This document shows positions 1 through 6,803 of a stretch of 28,482 bases of DNA, one piece after another (the first letter of the stretch is position 1; every line of letters begins with the position of its first letter). Both the position numbers and the translations under genes were made by a program. The notes beneath the pieces are model-generated. The model had not been told where the DNA came from. It saw only the letters and a program-made list of their open reading frames with translations, and ran no database searches. The stretch comes from a virus, in the IMG/VR virus record IMGVR_UViG_3300035180_000488, positions 1 to 28,482 of that record; one strand, given 5' to 3'.

Positions 1-354
1 GGTACAGGAAGTGAGGTATTTAAACTATGGTTGCATTACGTTGATAAATATATTATTAGTAAGTATCCTGAAGTCTTTATTACTAATAGGGTTCACGATA
101 GTATTATTCTTGATATACCGGATGATGAAGTTTTGTATACTGAACTTAGTAGAAAAGTTGCGCTATGCGCTCAAGCGGCTTGGTTTGAAATAATCCAGAA
201 CGCTCCGCTAGTTGATGTACCTATGCCGGTAGATGTTGCAGTAGGTTCAAATTGGGATGATATAGAACACGGTACATCTGACTATAACTTTGAGCTAGAT
301 GGTATGTATATGTATGGTAAAGACTTAGAAGAGGAGATTAACAATGTTAAATAG
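1..354 (+). CDS. DNA polymerase, family A (C-terminal part, cut by window edge)
   Basis: The frame is open from base 1 and ends at the TAG at 352-354, so only about the last 117 residues are present. The read begins GTGSEVFKLWLHYVDKY. The key signature is VHDSIILDIP, the family A polymerase motif C, in which VHD/E carries a metal-binding carboxylate of the palm. The polymerase would replicate the phage genome, consistent with the two exonucleases, ligase and helicase downstream in the same unit. A TTG at 31 can be read as a start but lies inside the domain, so the true start is upstream of the window. The stop overlaps the ATG of the next small gene (344). Confidence 0.85.
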   Translation, partial: GTGSEVFKLWLHYVDKYIISKYPEVFITNRVHDSIILDIPDDEVLYTELSRKVALCAQAAWFEIIQNAPLVDVPMPVDVAVGSNWDDIEHGTSDYNFELDGMYMYGKDLEEEINNVK

Positions 355-502
355 TTGTTTATTCTTTCATAAATGGGCTCCTTGGTTGAAGCCCTTTAAA
401 GTTTATGGTTCTCATTGGTATCAAATTAGACACTGTATTAAATGTGGTAAAGTACAAAAACGTGATTTAGGCCTTGTGCAAACAGATAAACTAGAATCTT
501 AG
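344..502 (+). CDS. Small zinc-ribbon-like protein, 52 aa
   Basis: The ORF begins at ATG 344, overlapping the polymerase stop by 11 bases, and is preceded by GAGGAG at 331-336. It ends with TAG at 500-502. The protein starts MLNSCLFFHKWAPW and contains HCIKCGKVQKRDLG, a CxxCG knuckle of the kind found in short phage zinc-ribbon proteins. An N-terminal Cys and His (SCLFFH) could supply the other two ligands. It is rich in aromatic and basic residues. No specific function can be assigned; nucleic-acid or protein binding is the usual guess for such knuckles. Its ribosome-binding region is an exact copy of the next gene's (see findings). Confidence 0.7.
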   Translation: MLNSCLFFHKWAPWLKPFKVYGSHWYQIRHCIKCGKVQKRDLGLVQTDKLES

Positions 503-514
503 AGGAGATTAACA

Positions 515-958
515 ATGACTAGCGAAGAAATAAAAGAGTGGAAAGATACAGAAAAACCTATTACCGATGCTAAATATTCGGAACTTATAACCCCTAAAAT
601 ATCCCGTACTGACGTAGGTTCGGATTGGAGAGATAAATGGGCCGGTTCAAATACTAACGTTAAACAAGATGCGGGTAAACTAAGATACGATCTTATGCCT
701 TTCGATGCTTTAGACTATGTAGCTAAAGTGTTAACTTACGGAATTAAGAAGTATCCTCTGCCAGCAGAAAACTGGAGAATTAACAGTACCAAAGAAGATG
801 TATCCAGATATAAAGCGGCCCTACTTAGACATTACAGTGCAACGGCACAAGGTGAAATAGTAGATCCAGAAAGTGGACTACCTCATATGGCACACATTGC
901 TACAAATAGTTTATTTATTTTAGCACTTGAAAAACAATTCGGAGCATATAATGTTTGA
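515..958 (+). CDS. DUF5664-type dNTP (dATP/dGTP) diphosphohydrolase-like protein
   Basis: A 147-aa protein with a clean GAGGAG Shine-Dalgarno at 503-508. The central part reads DAGKLRYDLMPFDAL, then a YGIKKYPLPAENWR segment, then SRYKAALLRHYSA and LPHMAHIATNSLFIL. This order (K-L-R-Y-D-L-x-P, G-x-K-K-Y, NW, helical RH, H-x-A-x-N) is the pattern I know from the phage DUF5664 domain, annotated as the N-terminal domain of dATP/dGTP diphosphohydrolases. Expected role: hydrolysis of purine dNTPs to dNMPs, adjusting pools during replication. The first 50 residues are charged and not conserved-looking. A link with the guanine modification genes 1.4 kb downstream is only contextual. It overlaps the next gene by 8 bases. 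Confidence 0.65.
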   Translation: MTSEEIKEWKDTEKPITDAKYSELITPKISRTDVGSDWRDKWAGSNTNVKQDAGKLRYDLMPFDALDYVAKVLTYGIKKYPLPAENWRINSTKEDVSRYKAALLRHYSATAQGEIVDPESGLPHMAHIATNSLFILALEKQFGAYNV

Positions 959-1781
959 TGAAACACGAATAGAAGAAAGAGAAAAGCTGGTTAAGAATAT
1001 ACATCTTAAACCAGATACAACAGGTAAGATTCTTTTAATTGATGCTGATACTATTGCTTATGCCACTTGCAGTGGTTGTGAGTATGGTGATGACGAGACG
1101 GGTTATGAAATTAATATGGAGGAAGCCTTTGAAGTAGCAAATGCAAAGATAAATAACTATGTAGAAATAACGGGTTGTAAGGACTTTGAACTACACTTCA
1201 CATCTGGCAAGAATTTTAGATATCATCTAACACCTGATTATAAGAGTAACAGAAAAGACACAAGATATCCAACAGGGTTGAGAGAATTAAAGACCTTATT
1301 AGTTGAGCATACTCCAACTAAGGCGTTTATTCATCGCGACTACGAGGCAGATGATATAGTTTGTATGCTTAAACGTGAGTATCCAGAAAAGTATATTTTA
1401 TGTTCTGTAGATAAAGATGTTTTTAATGGTGTTAGTGGAATTCACTTTAACTATTATGAAAACTTTAAGTACAAGATCTTAATGAGTTGGAAGGAAACAA
1501 CACAAGCGGAAGCAATAAGATGGCCTTACTTACAATGTTTAATGGGTGACTCTGCGGACGGAATTACCGGTGTTAAAGGTATCGGACCTAAAAAGGCTGA
1601 GGCTATACTAGGTTCAACTACAGATGAAATAGTGTTATGGCGAAATACCCTTAAAGCGTATTTAGACAATAAGCAAACAGAGAAAGAGGCAATACTAAAT
1701 ATGCGTCTAGTACATATGCACCAAGTAACAAAGGAATATAAACTTGAGTTATGGACAGCAAAATCAGGAGACGACGTATGA
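951..1781 (+). CDS. 5'-3' exonuclease / flap endonuclease (T7 gp6 / T5 D15-like)
   Basis: A 276-aa FEN-family nuclease. Visible metal-binding and DNA-binding motifs in order: ILLIDADTIAY (D31, D33), YKSNRK near 97-102, EADD at 132-135, SVDKD at 152-156, then D200 followed by the helix-3-turn-helix GVKGIGPKKAEAIL near 207-220. In T7-like phages this enzyme removes RNA primers and degrades host DNA, and it helps recombination. ATG 951 is chosen over a TTG at 927 because GGAG sits at 941-944 and the upstream gene stops at 958. Its own stop at 1779-1781 overlaps the ATG of the following exonuclease, giving translational coupling. Confidence 0.9.
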   Translation: MFDETRIEEREKLVKNIHLKPDTTGKILLIDADTIAYATCSGCEYGDDETGYEINMEEAFEVANAKINNYVEITGCKDFELHFTSGKNFRYHLTPDYKSNRKDTRYPTGLRELKTLLVEHTPTKAFIHRDYEADDIVCMLKREYPEKYILCSVDKDVFNGVSGIHFNYYENFKYKILMSWKETTQAEAIRWPYLQCLMGDSADGITGVKGIGPKKAEAILGSTTDEIVLWRNTLKAYLDNKQTEKEAILNMRLVHMHQVTKEYKLELWTAKSGDDV

Positions 1782-2368
1782 ATTACTCCCTATGGTATGA
1801 CGTTGAAACAACTGGTTTAGATATTAAAGACGGTGCGGCTATTGTTCAGATATCAGGCCTACTTTGTAACACAGATACAGGCGCAGTTATAGATGAGTTT
1901 GACTACTATATAAAACCTTCCACATATGGGAGAGAAGTTACAGTAGCACCTGAGGCTATGAAGATAAACGGCCTAAGTATTGATTGGCTAGAGGATAACG
2001 GTGTAGAGGCTGAATTTGTAGTTAAAAGCATTATGCATCTAGTCACGGTTAATTGTAGTAATGCTAAGGTTGTTCCTTGTGGCTATAATAATAGCACATT
2101 CGATAAGTTTTTCTTAGAAGAACTATTTAGTTTATTTAATAGGCAGATTAGTGCATATTTTACTAGAAAGCAAATTGATGTTTTTGAAGCATTAAAATTT
2201 ACTCAGTTTATGGGAGTCTTACCAAAGACGTTTAACCAAAAACTAGGTACAGTTTGTGAGGAGTTTGGTATCATAGAAGAAGGTAGCTTACACAATTCTA
2301 TGACGGACGTTAAGCTAACAAGAAAGTTAGCTCTATATATAAAGGAAAGAATAAATGGTAGCAACTAA
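1778..2368 (+). CDS. DnaQ-like 3'-5' exonuclease (DEDDh)
   Basis: A 196-aa DEDDh-family exonuclease. Motif ExoI is WYDVETTGLD (D8, E10), ExoII is GYNNSTFDKFF (D109), and ExoIII is HNSMTDVKL (H172, D177). These are the four acidic residues and the general-base His of the RNase T/epsilon group. Likely roles are proofreading or trimming of 3' ends, or nucleotide salvage, since it is encoded apart from the polymerase. ATG 1778 overlaps the previous stop in an ATGA junction and has CAGGAG at 1765-1770. A longer reading from 1751 would add nine basic residues without a Shine-Dalgarno and is rejected. Confidence 0.85.
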   Translation: MNYSLWYDVETTGLDIKDGAAIVQISGLLCNTDTGAVIDEFDYYIKPSTYGREVTVAPEAMKINGLSIDWLEDNGVEAEFVVKSIMHLVTVNCSNAKVVPCGYNNSTFDKFFLEELFSLFNRQISAYFTRKQIDVFEALKFTQFMGVLPKTFNQKLGTVCEEFGIIEEGSLHNSMTDVKLTRKLALYIKERINGSN

Positions 2369-2861
2369 ACAATTCAAGGCAGAGGTATCACATAGACTGG
2401 TATCATCATACAGTAAAAAGTGTCAAAGTATTCACGGGCATAGTTATATATTTGAGGTTTCACTTGAGTCTGAATATCTAAATGAAGATGGAATGGTTAT
2501 GGATTTTGGTGAACTAAAGAACAAACTTAGTCACTTGTTTGAAGCTTGGGATCATTCATTTATGTTCTATTCAGAAGACATATTAGCCGATCACTACAAA
2601 GCAATGTTAAGACTTCTTCCGCTTAGAATGATTGAAATTGACTATAACCCAACAGCAGAAAATATGGCTTACCATATATTTAGAGCTTGTGTTGATAACA
2701 GTTTGCCGGTTAAAGAAGTTAGAGTACAAGAAACTCTTACGGGTTGGGCTGTGGCTAAACGACTAAAACCGTTTATAGGTGAGGCAGTTACCTATTACAA
2801 TATACCAGAAATTGAAGTTCAACCGGGTGGAAATAAAAGGAGCTATAAGTGTTCAAAATAG
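2355..2861 (+). CDS. queD: 6-carboxy-5,6,7,8-tetrahydropterin synthase QueD
   Basis: A 168-aa protein of the PTPS/QueD fold. It converts 7,8-dihydroneopterin triphosphate (the FolE product) to 6-carboxytetrahydropterin, the second step towards preQ0. Zinc ligands are visible as SHRL (H13) and HGHSY (H27, H29), and the catalytic Cys is C23 in KKCQSIHGH. The VMDFG motif (D50-F51), WDHSFMF (D66-H67), PTAEN near 99-103 and RVQETLTGWA (E126, substrate anchor) complete the family signature. It is longer than the ~120 aa of E. coli QueD because of an insertion after WDHSFMF and a C-terminal extension. Overlaps of 14 bases with the preceding gene and 13 with queE place it first in the 7-deazaguanine cassette. 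Confidence 0.92.
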   Translation: MVATKQFKAEVSHRLVSSYSKKCQSIHGHSYIFEVSLESEYLNEDGMVMDFGELKNKLSHLFEAWDHSFMFYSEDILADHYKAMLRLLPLRMIEIDYNPTAENMAYHIFRACVDNSLPVKEVRVQETLTGWAVAKRLKPFIGEAVTYYNIPEIEVQPGGNKRSYKCSK

Positions 2862-3451
2862 TTGAAATGTTTAAGTCAATCCAGAGTGAGGGTCATCACT
2901 CCGGAACACCGGCATCTTTTATAAGATTCTTTGGGTGTAATTTAGCGTGTGATTTCGGAGGTGGTAAAGTTTGTGATGAACCACTACACACTGATAAGTC
3001 AAAGATAGACAAATGTTCTATCGAGGATATAATTAAATTTACTTCTGGTATAGATCACGTAGTTATTACAGGTGGTGAACCGTCACTTCAAGATCTAAAT
3101 GAGTTAATAACTAAGTTACAACTATTTGGGCATTACGTTCAAGTAGAAACTAATGGAGAAAACTTAGACAACATTAGTAAAGCTGATTGGATTACCTATT
3201 CACCAAAGTCAAGATGGTCAATTAAGGCTAAGGTCTTATTTGAAGGTTATGATGAGTTAAAACTCCCTGCTAGTAAAGATAATATACCTGGAGAGTTATG
3301 GAATATTACTCTTGCAGAGAAGTATCTTCAACCAATTAGTTTTGAGTCTGAACTAGACTTAGATAACATTAGATGGTGTGCTGACTATGTGGTTAACCAT
3401 CCAGAGTGGAAACTATCCATTCAACTACACAAATTATACGGAGGTCAATAA
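2849..3451 (+). CDS. queE: 7-carboxy-7-deazaguanine synthase QueE (radical SAM)
   Basis: A 200-aa radical SAM enzyme that converts carboxytetrahydropterin to 7-carboxy-7-deazaguanine. The N-terminal VEMFKSIQSEG matches the QueE opening (EiFxSIQGEG). RFFGCNLACDF supplies C30 and C34, TGGEP is at 74-78 (SAM binding), and VETNGE and SPKS follow. The next cysteine is C42, so the spacing is C-x3-C-x7-C and not the common C-x3-C-x2-C (see findings). The GTG start at 2849 is preferred to ATG 2867: AAGGAG lies at 2837-2842, and the extra six residues supply the conserved Glu. The stop and the next ATG share one base (TAATG). Confidence 0.88.
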   Translation: MFKIVEMFKSIQSEGHHSGTPASFIRFFGCNLACDFGGGKVCDEPLHTDKSKIDKCSIEDIIKFTSGIDHVVITGGEPSLQDLNELITKLQLFGHYVQVETNGENLDNISKADWITYSPKSRWSIKAKVLFEGYDELKLPASKDNIPGELWNITLAEKYLQPISFESELDLDNIRWCADYVVNHPEWKLSIQLHKLYGGQ

Positions 3452-4149
3452 TGTATCCAATAAGACTAGTACATATCGCTCCAACAAGCCTTATTAAGCT
3501 TGTTGATAAACATTATAATAAGGGACTAAATATGGTACTAACCCACTTAGTTCTTTCAGACCCTGCATATGCACAAGCGTTTGCTGAGATAGAGGGAGAA
3601 AAATATCTTGATAATAGTTTCTTTGAACTTGGATATTGTTTGTCACCTAAGGAAATGCTTGACGCCGCAGCTAAAGTAAATGCGACAACACTTATCTGTC
3701 CAGATGGAACACGTGATGGTTTAAAAGAGTTTAAAGAAGCTGGTTATAAAGTTATGTGTATTCCAAAAACACCAGAACAATTTCGTGAATTTATGTTTGA
3801 TAAAGACATAGATATGGTAGGTGTTAGTCCACAACACATTGACTACAGACATTCACCGGGTGCAAGATATGAACTATTTAGAGATCATATATCCTTAGAT
3901 ATGCCTAAAAAGAAAATTCACTTATTAGGCGCTACTGACAGTTGTTGGGAGTTAGGTATGTTATCACCGTATAGTTATTGGATATACTCTTGGGATAGTA
4001 GTGCAGCTATATGGCAGGGATTTTGTAAAGAGTTGTTACAGAGTCAGCCTAGAAAGAACTGTTTACCTGTCCGTTTTGGAGAACCAATTTCTTATATCAA
4101 TTTATTTATGCAGGAAAATATTGAGTTCCTGGAAAGGCTTGTAAAATGA
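3451..4149 (+). CDS. dpdA: DpdA-like DNA guanine transglycosylase (TGT-related)
   Basis: A 232-aa protein located inside the preQ0 cassette. Phage DpdA proteins are relatives of tRNA-guanine transglycosylase that exchange guanine in DNA for preQ0. Recognisable pieces are LDNSFFELG at 53-61 (place of the TGT barrel Asp segment), LICPDG near 81-86, VGVSPQH near 123-129, IHLLGATDS near 156-164 and YSWDSSAAIW near 179-188. It is much shorter than bacterial TGT (about 375 aa) and has no CxCxxC zinc site, which is known for some phage versions. ATG 3451 has GGAGG at 3440-3444; an in-frame extension to 3406 is rejected. The family call rests on motif memory plus context, and assignment of catalytic residues is inferred. 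Confidence 0.78.
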   Translation: MYPIRLVHIAPTSLIKLVDKHYNKGLNMVLTHLVLSDPAYAQAFAEIEGEKYLDNSFFELGYCLSPKEMLDAAAKVNATTLICPDGTRDGLKEFKEAGYKVMCIPKTPEQFREFMFDKDIDMVGVSPQHIDYRHSPGARYELFRDHISLDMPKKKIHLLGATDSCWELGMLSPYSYWIYSWDSSAAIWQGFCKELLQSQPRKNCLPVRFGEPISYINLFMQENIEFLERLVK

Positions 4150-4835
4150 AAGATACAGTATTAATTTATTCAGGTGGGCTTGATAGTACATCAGCTCTTC
4201 ATATCTATAAAGACCAAATAGTATTAGCTATTAGTTTTAACTACGGAAGTAAACATAACGGTCAAGAAATTAAGATGGCAAAACTAAACTGTGAACGCTT
4301 AGGTATTACACATAAAGTTATCCAACTTGATACTATATTCTCAAATATAAAATCTGCTTTGTTAAGTGACGGACCTATCCCACACGGACACTATGCAGAG
4401 GATAATATGAGATCAACAGTTGTACCTTTTAGAAACGGTATTATGCTTAGTATTGCTACTGGTATTGCTGAAAGTAATGGCTTAACTAAAATTATGTTGG
4501 CAAGTCATATGGGTGACAATGCGCAATATCCAGATTGTACTCAAGAGTTTAATAGTGCAATGGCTAGTGCTATTAAAAACGGTACTTGGGCAAGACTTGA
4601 ACTAGTGGCACCGTTCGCTAAAATAGATAAGCGTCAAATAGCTGAGATGGGTATTAAGGCAGGAATGGTTCCTGAACAAACCTATTCTTGTTATGAAGGT
4701 AACTTAGATGTTCATTGTGGAAGATGTGGAACCTGTGTTGAAAGAATATGGGCATTAGCTGACTCGGAAGATAAAACTGTATATAAAGATACAGAGTATG
4801 CAAAAAATTTACTTAAGGAAAGTGGAGAATGGTAA
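4146..4835 (+). CDS. queC: 7-cyano-7-deazaguanine (preQ0) synthase QueC
   Basis: A 229-aa ATP-dependent enzyme that turns 7-carboxy-7-deazaguanine into preQ0, the base to be inserted by DpdA. The PP-loop is SGGLDST at 9-15. The conserved VPFRNGIML segment is at 93-101 and YPDC at 128-131. The C-terminal zinc site is C182, C191, C194 and C197 (HCGRCGTCVER). Length agrees with bacterial QueC (about 220-230 aa), and no glutaminase domain is fused, so the expected product is the nitrile (preQ0) and not the amidine made via Gat-QueC fusions. It starts in an ATGA overlap with dpdA and overlaps folE by 7 bases. Confidence 0.92.
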   Translation: MKDTVLIYSGGLDSTSALHIYKDQIVLAISFNYGSKHNGQEIKMAKLNCERLGITHKVIQLDTIFSNIKSALLSDGPIPHGHYAEDNMRSTVVPFRNGIMLSIATGIAESNGLTKIMLASHMGDNAQYPDCTQEFNSAMASAIKNGTWARLELVAPFAKIDKRQIAEMGIKAGMVPEQTYSCYEGNLDVHCGRCGTCVERIWALADSEDKTVYKDTEYAKNLLKESGEW

Positions 4836-5392
4836 CTAGAAATGCGGCTGTAAAAGCAATGGAAAAAGTAATGGAGTATATTTCAAAAGGTAGACTAGAC
4901 CAACATACAGACGGTACTGCCTTAAGATTTATTAAGGCTTGGGATGATGATTGGGCAGAGGGTTATGAGAAAGAGTTTAAATTCACTACCTTTGAAGATG
5001 AAGGTACAGACCAGATGGTTGTAGAATTATCTATTCCAGTTGTTTCACACTGTTCTCACCACTTAGCGCCTATACTAGGTGTTTGTCATATTGCCTATTT
5101 ACCTAGTGATAAGATAGTAGGATTAAGTAAATTGAATAGGATAGTTGAAAAATTTTCAAGACGCTTACAAGTTCAAGAAAGACTTACTACACAGATTGCA
5201 GATGAATTGCAGGAACTATTACAACCTAGAGGTGTTGGTGTTCAAGTAGTTGCTGAACATATGTGTGTTAGTACTAGAGGGGTTAGACATCACGGTGCAA
5301 AGACTGTTACAACTAAGCTAACTGGTTTATTTCTAACGGAGTATAGTGTAAAGACTGAGTTTCTTAACACTATAAATACTTATGGAAAGTAA
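4829..5392 (+). CDS. folE: GTP cyclohydrolase I (FolE type IA)
   Basis: A 187-aa enzyme that opens GTP to 7,8-dihydroneopterin triphosphate, feeding QueD. Zinc ligands C75 and H78 lie in SHCSHHLAP, and C146 lies in EHMCVSTRG. LSKLNRIVEKFSRRLQVQERLT and the VRHHGAKTVTT segment are typical of FolE. The N-terminal helical arm is shorter than in E. coli FolE (222 aa), but the catalytic core is complete. A GGAG at 4823-4826 lies only two bases before the ATG at 4829, so translation probably depends on coupling to queC. Supplying its own FolE would make preQ0 production independent of host folate control. Confidence 0.93.
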   Translation: MVTRNAAVKAMEKVMEYISKGRLDQHTDGTALRFIKAWDDDWAEGYEKEFKFTTFEDEGTDQMVVELSIPVVSHCSHHLAPILGVCHIAYLPSDKIVGLSKLNRIVEKFSRRLQVQERLTTQIADELQELLQPRGVGVQVVAEHMCVSTRGVRHHGAKTVTTKLTGLFLTEYSVKTEFLNTINTYGK

Positions 5393-5675
5393 CCCATTAG
5401 TACTGCCTCTTATGGCAGCAATGCATCTATTAACTGAAAGAAAGTATACTAAGCCGCATATAGCAAAACTTATCGGTGTATCACCTTTACAAGTTCACTA
5501 CTACGCAACAGGAAAGACTAAATGTCCTACACCTATTATTTGTAAGGAAATACTAGATAACTTTAACATTCTTATATCTACATATAAGTCAGTAGAAGAG
5601 TTGGAAGCTCACCTTGAAATATTTAAAGAACAAAGGAGACTAAATGAAAATAGGCTGGAAACCACAAAAGGGTAA
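5382..5675 (+). CDS. Helix-turn-helix DNA-binding protein
   Basis: A 97-aa protein beginning MESNPLVLPLMAAMHLL. The segment KYTKPHIAKLIGVSPLQVHYYATGK (about residues 22-46) reads as an HTH of the Xre/Cro type: helix, turn at IGVS, recognition helix with PLQVHYYATGK. The C-terminal 30 residues are charged and helical. It overlaps folE by 11 bases and overlaps the ligase start by 32 bases, so it is transcribed with the modification cassette. Role not known; a repressor or a timing regulator are both possible. No obvious operator is seen near it. Confidence 0.6.
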   Translation: MESNPLVLPLMAAMHLLTERKYTKPHIAKLIGVSPLQVHYYATGKTKCPTPIICKEILDNFNILISTYKSVEELEAHLEIFKEQRRLNENRLETTKG

Positions 5676-6513
5676 AGCGTTTGATAAACTACCCGCTAAA
5701 ACATTAGAGTTATTTGATAACATCAGATACTTAGTTTCGACTAAGTATGACGGACACCAGATATTTATATCTAAGATTAGGGGTGTAGTTAGATTCTTTA
5801 CTAGTGATTGGAAGGAATTTAATCTACCTAAAATGAACTACTATATTAGTTCACTGCCTGGAGATAACTTCACCCTCGTCGGAGAGTTTAACTATGACTC
5901 AGAAGGTAAATTAGGTGATAGAAGTAAATCAGCTGTTCTAACTACGTTTAGAACCAACTTTAAGAAGGGTATTAAAACTAGTCCTGGTCAAGAAGATAGA
6001 TGTGTAGTCAAAGTGTTTGACTTTGTTGAGGTAGGTCTATACTTATATGCAGACAGGTTAGAAAGAGCTAGAAATCTACTATACACTGCATTACCTATGA
6101 ATATTTCAGTTGTTCATACAGTTATAATGTCTGGGAGAGAGGCCTTTAAGTATAAAGATGAACTAACCGCAAATGGTTGGGAAGGTTGTATGCTGGTAGA
6201 ACCAGATACTTATTACGAATTTAGTCGTCGAGTAAACCATAGTATAAAGCTTAAAAATAGACCGACAGTTGATTTACTATGTATCGGTGTTGAATACGGA
6301 CAAGGTAAATATGCTAATCAAATTGGTGCAATAGTTCTTAAAGATTCTATAGGTAGAACAGCATTAGCTGGTAGTGGTTTATCTGACCTACAACGACTAC
6401 AAGCACCGAAATATTTTATTGATAAGGTTTGGGAGATATCATATGAACAGATAATGGATACATATATACAGCCGGTAATCGTGTCACTAAGAGAAGATAA
6501 GGAAATAGACTAA
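5644..6513 (+). CDS. ATP-dependent DNA ligase
   Basis: A 289-aa nucleotidyltransferase. Motif I is STKYDGHQ with the adenylated lysine K34, motif III-like VGEFNYD includes E81, motif IV is EGCMLVEP (E180), and motif V is SIKLKNRP (K202, K204). A C-terminal OB-fold region follows (about 205-289). Size is close to the small ligases of T7-like phages (T7 gp1.3 is 359 aa) and smaller than T4 ligase. It seals nicks during replication. AAGGAG at 5634-5639 supports the ATG at 5644. The stop is joined to the next gene in a TAATG junction. Confidence 0.88.
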   Translation: MKIGWKPQKGKAFDKLPAKTLELFDNIRYLVSTKYDGHQIFISKIRGVVRFFTSDWKEFNLPKMNYYISSLPGDNFTLVGEFNYDSEGKLGDRSKSAVLTTFRTNFKKGIKTSPGQEDRCVVKVFDFVEVGLYLYADRLERARNLLYTALPMNISVVHTVIMSGREAFKYKDELTANGWEGCMLVEPDTYYEFSRRVNHSIKLKNRPTVDLLCIGVEYGQGKYANQIGAIVLKDSIGRTALAGSGLSDLQRLQAPKYFIDKVWEISYEQIMDTYIQPVIVSLREDKEID

Positions 6514-6803
6514 TGACAGAGCAACAAATACAGACTAAGATAATTAAGTATCTTGAAAGTATAGACGCTTATGTTGTTAAAATAGTTTCCGCCTCTAAAT
6601 CTGGTGTGCCTGACTTACTATGTTGTTATGAGGGTAGGTTTATAGCTATTGAGGTTAAAAGACCTGAGAGTAGAAATACAGTTTCTAAACTACAATCTTA
6701 TAACTTAGATATGGTTGAGAAGTCAGGTGGCATTAGTTTTGTTGCTTGGTCTCAAGAGTATGTAGAGGAGCAAATACTTGCACTACATAGAGGTGAGTTA
6801 TGA
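6513..6803 (+). CDS. VRR-NUC domain nuclease
   Basis: A 96-aa stand-alone VRR-NUC (PD-(D/E)xK) nuclease. GVPDLL (D34) and FIAIEVKRP (E47, K49) form the catalytic core, and KLQ with Q61 is the usual trailing motif. In phages these single-domain enzymes act on branched DNA and commonly sit next to an SF2 helicase, as here. The start is coupled to the ligase stop, and its own stop overlaps the helicase ATG by 4 bases. The exact substrate cannot be derived from sequence alone. Confidence 0.85.
   Translation: MTEQQIQTKIIKYLESIDAYVVKIVSASKSGVPDLLCCYEGRFIAIEVKRPESRNTVSKLQSYNLDMVEKSGGISFVAWSQEYVEEQILALHRGEL

Noticed and set aside
2867-3451. ATG start for queE at 2867
   Set aside because: It would remove the conserved Glu region of the QueE N-terminus and lacks a Shine-Dalgarno, while GTG 2849 has AAGGAG.
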